A program made the translations under genes and the position numbers. This document shows positions 24,611-27,758 of a stretch of 27,758 nucleotides of DNA, piece by piece (the stretch's first letter is position 1; each line of letters begins with the position of its first letter). The notes under the pieces were generated by a model. It ran no database searches and was not told the DNA's origin. It saw only the letters and a list, made by a program, of their open reading frames with translations. Source of the DNA: an uncultured Blautia sp. (GTDB lineage Bacteria > Bacillota > Clostridia > Lachnospirales > Lachnospiraceae); assembly GCA_900542045.1 (NCBI GenBank), contig UQMI01000045.1, forward strand, positions 1 to 27,758. The letters run 5' to 3'.

Positions 24611-25977
24611 GTGAGGAAAAAGATTTTCTGGCCAAGGAGCCATTGGGAAGGCTGCTGCTGCGCCTGGCGCTGCCCACAGTAACGGCGCAGATCATTAATA
24701 TGTTGTATAATATCGTAGACCGGATCTATATCGGTCATATTCCTGAGGAGGGTACACTGGCACTGACGGGTGTAGGTGTGTGTATGCCGTTGATCATGAT
24801 CGTGTCTGCTTTTGCAGCACTGGTGGGAAATGGCGGCGCGCCCCGGGCATCTATCTTTATGGGCCAGGGAAAGAGGGAAGAGGCAGAGAAAACACTGGGG
24901 AACTGTTTTGTAGTGCAGATCCTGATATCTGTTCTGCTGACGGCGGTACTGCTGATCTTTAACCGGGATTTCCTGCTGGCCTTCGGAGCCAGTGAAAACA
25001 CCATTGATCATGGTGTGGCTTATATGAACATCTACTCCATTGGTACTATATTCGTACAGCTGACCCTGGGTATGAATGCCTTTATTACGGCCCAGGGCTT
25101 TGCCAAAACAGGGATGCTCTCCGTGCTAATCGGAGCTGTGGCCAATATTATCCTGGACCCGGTATTTATTTTCGGTCTGAATATGGGAGTAGAGGGAGCT
25201 GCCCTTGCAACGATCCTTTCCCAGGCACTTTCCTGCATATGGGTGCTGTCTTTCCTGCTGGGCAAAAAGACACAGCTGAAAATCCGCGGACGTAACATGC
25301 GGCTGCAGGGTTCGATCATTCTTCCCAGCCTGGCCCTGGGCCTTTCCACATTTATTATGCAGGCCAGTGAAAGTGTGATCTCTGTGTGCTTTAATTCTTC
25401 TTTGCTGAAATATGGCGGAGACATTGCCGTAGGAGCCATGACGATCCTTACCAGCGTGATGCAGTTTGCCATGCTGCCCCTGCAGGGGCTGGGCCAGGGG
25501 GCACAGCCCATTATCAGTTATAACTATGGAGCCAAAAATGTACAGCGTGTCAAAAGCACTTACTGGCTGCTGCTGCGGGCCAGTCTCTGTTATTCCGTAT
25601 TGCTCTGGATCTGTGTCATGCTGTTTCCGGGCGCATTTGCGGCTATGTTCACCACGGACAGTGAACTGCTGAATTTCACAAAGACCGCGCTGCGGATCTA
25701 TATGGGAAGCATGTTCCTGTTTGGTATCCAGATGGCCTGTCAGATGACCTTCACTTCCATTGGAAACGCGAAGGCATCCATTGTGGTCGCAGTCATGCGG
25801 AAATTTGTTTTGCTGATCCCGATGATCTACATTATGCCCCATATTCTCACAGGAAATCAGACCATTGCCGTTTATATGGCAGAACCAATTGCGGATTTCT
25901 TTGCAGTGAGCTTTACTGCGGTACTGTTTTATTTCCAGTTCCGGAAAGCGCTGCGCTACCTGGAAACTGGTCGCTAA
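24607..25977 (+). CDS. MATE-family multidrug/toxin efflux transporter
   Basis: A 456-residue inner-membrane exporter with 12 predicted helices in two six-helix bundles. Family features include PTVTAQIINMLYNIVDRIYI at about 24-43 and AANIILDPVFIFGLNMGVEG-like sequence at about 178-197, and its repeat-half counterpart LQGLGQGAQPIISYNYGA at about 291-308. It is translated by coupling to the MarR gene (ATGA overlap), with AGGAGAG just upstream. MATE proteins use sodium or proton gradients to export cationic drugs or metabolites. Specificity is not readable. Confidence 0.93.
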   Translation: MSEEKDFLAKEPLGRLLLRLALPTVTAQIINMLYNIVDRIYIGHIPEEGTLALTGVGVCMPLIMIVSAFAALVGNGGAPRASIFMGQGKREEAEKTLGNCFVVQILISVLLTAVLLIFNRDFLLAFGASENTIDHGVAYMNIYSIGTIFVQLTLGMNAFITAQGFAKTGMLSVLIGAVANIILDPVFIFGLNMGVEGAALATILSQALSCIWVLSFLLGKKTQLKIRGRNMRLQGSIILPSLALGLSTFIMQASESVISVCFNSSLLKYGGDIAVGAMTILTSVMQFAMLPLQGLGQGAQPIISYNYGAKNVQRVKSTYWLLLRASLCYSVLLWICVMLFPGAFAAMFTTDSELLNFTKTALRIYMGSMFLFGIQMACQMTFTSIGNAKASIVVAVMRKFVLLIPMIYIMPHILTGNQTIAVYMAEPIADFFAVSFTAVLFYFQFRKALRYLETGR

Positions 25978-25982
25978 CTAAC

Positions 25983-26003
25983 GCGGTATCCGGTCATTAC
26001 CGC
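25983..26003. other. Short hairpin between convergent MATE and DegV genes
   Basis: GCGGTA (25983-25988) pairs with TACCGC (25998-26003) around nine bases, overlapping the last codons of the DegV gene. There is no T-run on either strand, so termination function is doubtful. Confidence 0.3.
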
Positions 26004-26869
26004 AGTGCTGTCACGCCCAGGCCATAAGCGCCGGGGCCGGTATGGCAGCAGATGCTGAAGGCAAGAGGGCGGTAACAGGCCGGGGCATATTCCGGAAATG
26101 CCTGGGATACAGCCAGCCGCCATTCTTCTGCCTCCTCCGGAGACAGACAGGAACCGGCTGTGGCAATGTGAAGCTTATCTTTTGGGATGCCGGCAAACCG
26201 GGTATCCAGATCCTTTTGCAGGGCGGCAAACATCTGGGCCTTGCCCTTCCGGAGTCCCCGGACTTTCGCATAAGCGTCCAGCTTGTTTCCCTGTATGGAG
26301 AGAATGGGCTTGATATTTAATACAGATCCCAAAGCTGCGGCGGCGGGAGTAATACGGCCTCCCTTTTTCAGGTATTCCAGTGTATTGACAATGATATAAA
26401 TGGAATTCTGGTAGGCATCTTCTTCCAGAACCCGTTTGATGGTCCTGGCATCGGCGCCGTCTTTTGCCATACGGTAGGCCTCCATAATGGATTCCCACAT
26501 GGGAACAGAGATTCGGTGATTGTCAATGACCTGAACCCGGCCCTGATAGTCGGCAGCCAGTCCGGTTGCAGTCTGGCAGGTATTGCTCAGCCCGCTGGAC
26601 ATGGGAATGAAAACAAGCTCGTCATAACCCTGAGAGAAAATTTTATCCCATAAAGCGATCACGTCTCCCGGCGAGGGCTGGGAGGTGGTGATCTTTCTAC
26701 CGCTTACCAGATATTCGTAAAACTGGGAAGAGGAGAGATTTTCTCCTTCGTAATAAATCTGGTCATCGATGATCAGGGGCATGGGCAAAAGGAAGATTCC
26801 CAGTTCGGCGGCTTCTTCCTTTGTCATGGCGCTGTTGGTATCTGTCATAATGGCGGTACTCATAAACAT
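25997..26869 (-). CDS. DegV-family fatty-acid-binding protein
   Basis: A 290-residue cytoplasmic protein of usual DegV length. Family landmarks are the N-terminal AIMTDTNSAMT, the fatty-acid-contacting ITTSQPSPGD at about 59-68, PMSSGLSNT at about 89-97, and KKGGRITPAAAALGSVLNIKP near 168-188. DegV relatives (FakB) bind a fatty acid and present it to the kinase FakA for phosphorylation, feeding phospholipid synthesis. The kinase is not in this window. AAGGAG lies four bases before the ATG at 26869 and 10 before an alternative at 26863, so the start is uncertain by two codons. It diverges from a TetR regulator. Confidence 0.9.
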   Translation of the reverse strand: MFMSTAIMTDTNSAMTKEEAAELGIFLLPMPLIIDDQIYYEGENLSSSQFYEYLVSGRKITTSQPSPGDVIALWDKIFSQGYDELVFIPMSSGLSNTCQTATGLAADYQGRVQVIDNHRISVPMWESIMEAYRMAKDGADARTIKRVLEEDAYQNSIYIIVNTLEYLKKGGRITPAAAALGSVLNIKPILSIQGNKLDAYAKVRGLRKGKAQMFAALQKDLDTRFAGIPKDKLHIATAGSCLSPEEAEEWRLAVSQAFPEYAPACYRPLAFSICCHTGPGAYGLGVTALR

Positions 26870-26957
26870 CAGGCTCCTTTATTTTAATGTGATGTTCGGG
26901 TTTAATAGCACTAAGCGCAGTTGGGCTTAGATTTATTGTCCCTGGTATCATAAATAA

Positions 26958-26986
26958 TTGAAATTTCCATCAAATGCAATTAGAAT
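26958..26986 (+). promoter_or_regulatory. Candidate promoter of the TetR regulator
   Basis: TTGAAA (26958-26963) and TAGAAT (26981-26986) are 17 bp apart. The start would be near 26993, directly before the inverted repeat. Confidence 0.6.
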
Positions 26987-26999
26987 TAAGTGTGATAAA

Positions 27000-27051
27000 T
27001 TGTAACATTTTTGCGAGGGTACTGCAAGCTGCGCCTGTAAAAATGTTACAA
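27000..27051. promoter_or_regulatory. 13-bp inverted repeat; probable TetR operator or leader hairpin
   Basis: TTGTAACATTTTT (27000-27012) and its perfect complement (27039-27051) enclose 26 bases. Each arm contains the small palindrome TGTWACA. It sits between the promoter and the TetR start, where repressor binding would block transcription. In RNA it would form a 13-bp hairpin. Confidence 0.6.
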
Positions 27052-27068
27052 AAAAAGGGGTTTTGTTT

Positions 27069-27605
27069 ATGAAGGAAAGAGGGAAAAATCCGGCGAATCT
27101 GCTGGCCCGGGAATGTATGGTAACAGCACTGATCCAGCTTTTGAAGGAAAAGCCGATGTCCGCGATCACGGTATCGGAGCTGACAAAACGGGCAGGCGTA
27201 TCCAGGATGACATATTATCGCAATTACAGCTCCAAGGAAGATATCTTTTCTTCTTATCTGGATGATATTCTGGCGGGGTATCGGGAAGAAAGCAGAAAAG
27301 AGTATCCCGGCGGCATTTACTACGATATGGAACACATGGTTCATTGTTTTCGGTACTGTGCTGAACATATGGAATTTCTGGACGGGCTGTTCTGCAGCGG
27401 CTACGGACATTTTTTTATCAAGGCCATCAGTGATTATGTGGTGGAGACATGGATGAAGCCAGAGGACGATGACAGCCAGTTTTACCGTCTGATGGCGTTT
27501 GTGGGCTCTTTGTATAATCTGTTTTTGTCCTGGTATTACAGAGGGGCCCAGGAACCGCCGGAAAAGCTGGCGGAAGTGATGTACCGAATTTACAGAGAAC
27601 AGTAG
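27069..27605 (+). CDS. TetR/AcrR-family transcriptional regulator
   Basis: A 178-residue regulator. The helix-turn-helix is ITVSELTKRAGVSRMTYYRN at about 33-52, followed by the conserved YSSKEDIFSSYLDDIL. The C-terminal ligand-binding domain is helical, of the DhaS-like kind. ATG 27069 is preferred to TTG 27063. AAGGGG is nearby upstream. It faces away from the DegV gene and has a long inverted repeat between promoter and start, a normal sign of autoregulation. The target could be the DegV gene or the gene downstream. Confidence 0.88.
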   Translation: MKERGKNPANLLARECMVTALIQLLKEKPMSAITVSELTKRAGVSRMTYYRNYSSKEDIFSSYLDDILAGYREESRKEYPGGIYYDMEHMVHCFRYCAEHMEFLDGLFCSGYGHFFIKAISDYVVETWMKPEDDDSQFYRLMAFVGSLYNLFLSWYYRGAQEPPEKLAEVMYRIYREQ

Positions 27606-27710
27606 AAAAACAGGGTTTATGTTTTTTTTAGAAAACGGCCATAAAATCTACATATTTCCCATATATGATAGAATGCAGTGGAAAAAATAACCCCGATGAG
27701 GAAATGGAAT

Positions 27711-27758
27711 ATGAATGACGAACAATATTATGAATTTATCAAGCCCTATGAGGATGCC
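27711..27758 (+). CDS. Start of a gene, possibly a small GTP pyrophosphokinase (partial)
   Basis: Only 16 codons are present before the window ends: MNDEQYYEFIKPYEDA. TGAGGAAA lies eight to ten bases before the ATG. The peptide resembles the N-terminus of small alarmone synthetases of the YjbM type (start of the form MDDKQW..FL.PY). This is a guess from a very short match. A weak promoter-like TAGAAT sits near 27669. Confidence 0.35.
   Translation, partial: MNDEQYYEFIKPYEDA

Larger units (their letters stand above)
26870..27068. promoter_or_regulatory. Divergent control region between DegV and TetR genes
   Basis: It holds a hairpin CTAAGC/GCTTAG (26911-26916, 26925-26930) in the DegV leader, the TetR promoter and a long inverted repeat. 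No clear DegV promoter was found. The TetR protein could control both genes from here. Confidence 0.4.

Overview
The window looks like chromosomal DNA of a gut-type Clostridia member, most likely Lachnospiraceae. This rests on strong AGGAGG-type Shine-Dalgarno sites, moderate GC in most genes with very AT-rich intergenic DNA, and the gene families present (DegV, split ThrE exporter, MATE, RbsA-type ABC importers, GH2 beta-galactosidase). No rRNA, tRNA, transposase, phage gene or CRISPR array was seen.

Left part (1-6940): an XRE-cupin regulator with its own promoter and terminator is followed by an M24 Xaa-Pro peptidase, an MFS transporter and a two-gene ThrE-type amino-acid exporter. A convergent PutP-type proline/sodium symporter lies beyond a structured intergenic region. 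The group suggests import and hydrolysis of proline-containing peptides or a related amide, with amino-acid export and proline uptake nearby; the exact substrate is inferred. Copies of TGTGAAA cluster upstream of both the regulator and the peptidase.

Central part (6941-22605): a LacI-family regulator has a consensus promoter overlapped by an inverted repeat. It diverges from a roughly 14-kb same-strand cluster: FucI/AraA-like isomerase homologue, VOC protein 1, sugar ABC importer (ATPase, permease, lipoprotein binding protein, second permease), zinc-less MDR dehydrogenase, GH2 beta-galactosidase, VOC protein 2, zinc MDR dehydrogenase and Gfo/Idh/MocA oxidoreductase. It ends at a perfect 14-bp hairpin terminator. 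The cluster appears to import a beta-galactoside, hydrolyse it in the cytoplasm and process a product by oxidation, isomerisation and VOC chemistry. There is no sugar kinase or aldolase, so the pathway cannot be matched to a textbook route and is the best candidate for an undescribed system. Hairpins sit upstream of several cistrons, and one hairpin-plus-Shine-Dalgarno cassette occurs three times.

Right part (22606-27758): after a degenerate 20-bp tandem repeat and a probable URO-D-family gene remnant comes an AT-rich minus-strand module of a DUF2089-like HTH protein and two paralogous three-helix membrane proteins. A perfect 14-bp inverted repeat brackets its promoter. Next are a MarR-MATE drug-efflux operon, a convergent DegV lipid-binding protein, a divergent TetR regulator with a 13-bp inverted repeat between promoter and start, and the first 16 codons of a gene that may encode a small GTP pyrophosphokinase.
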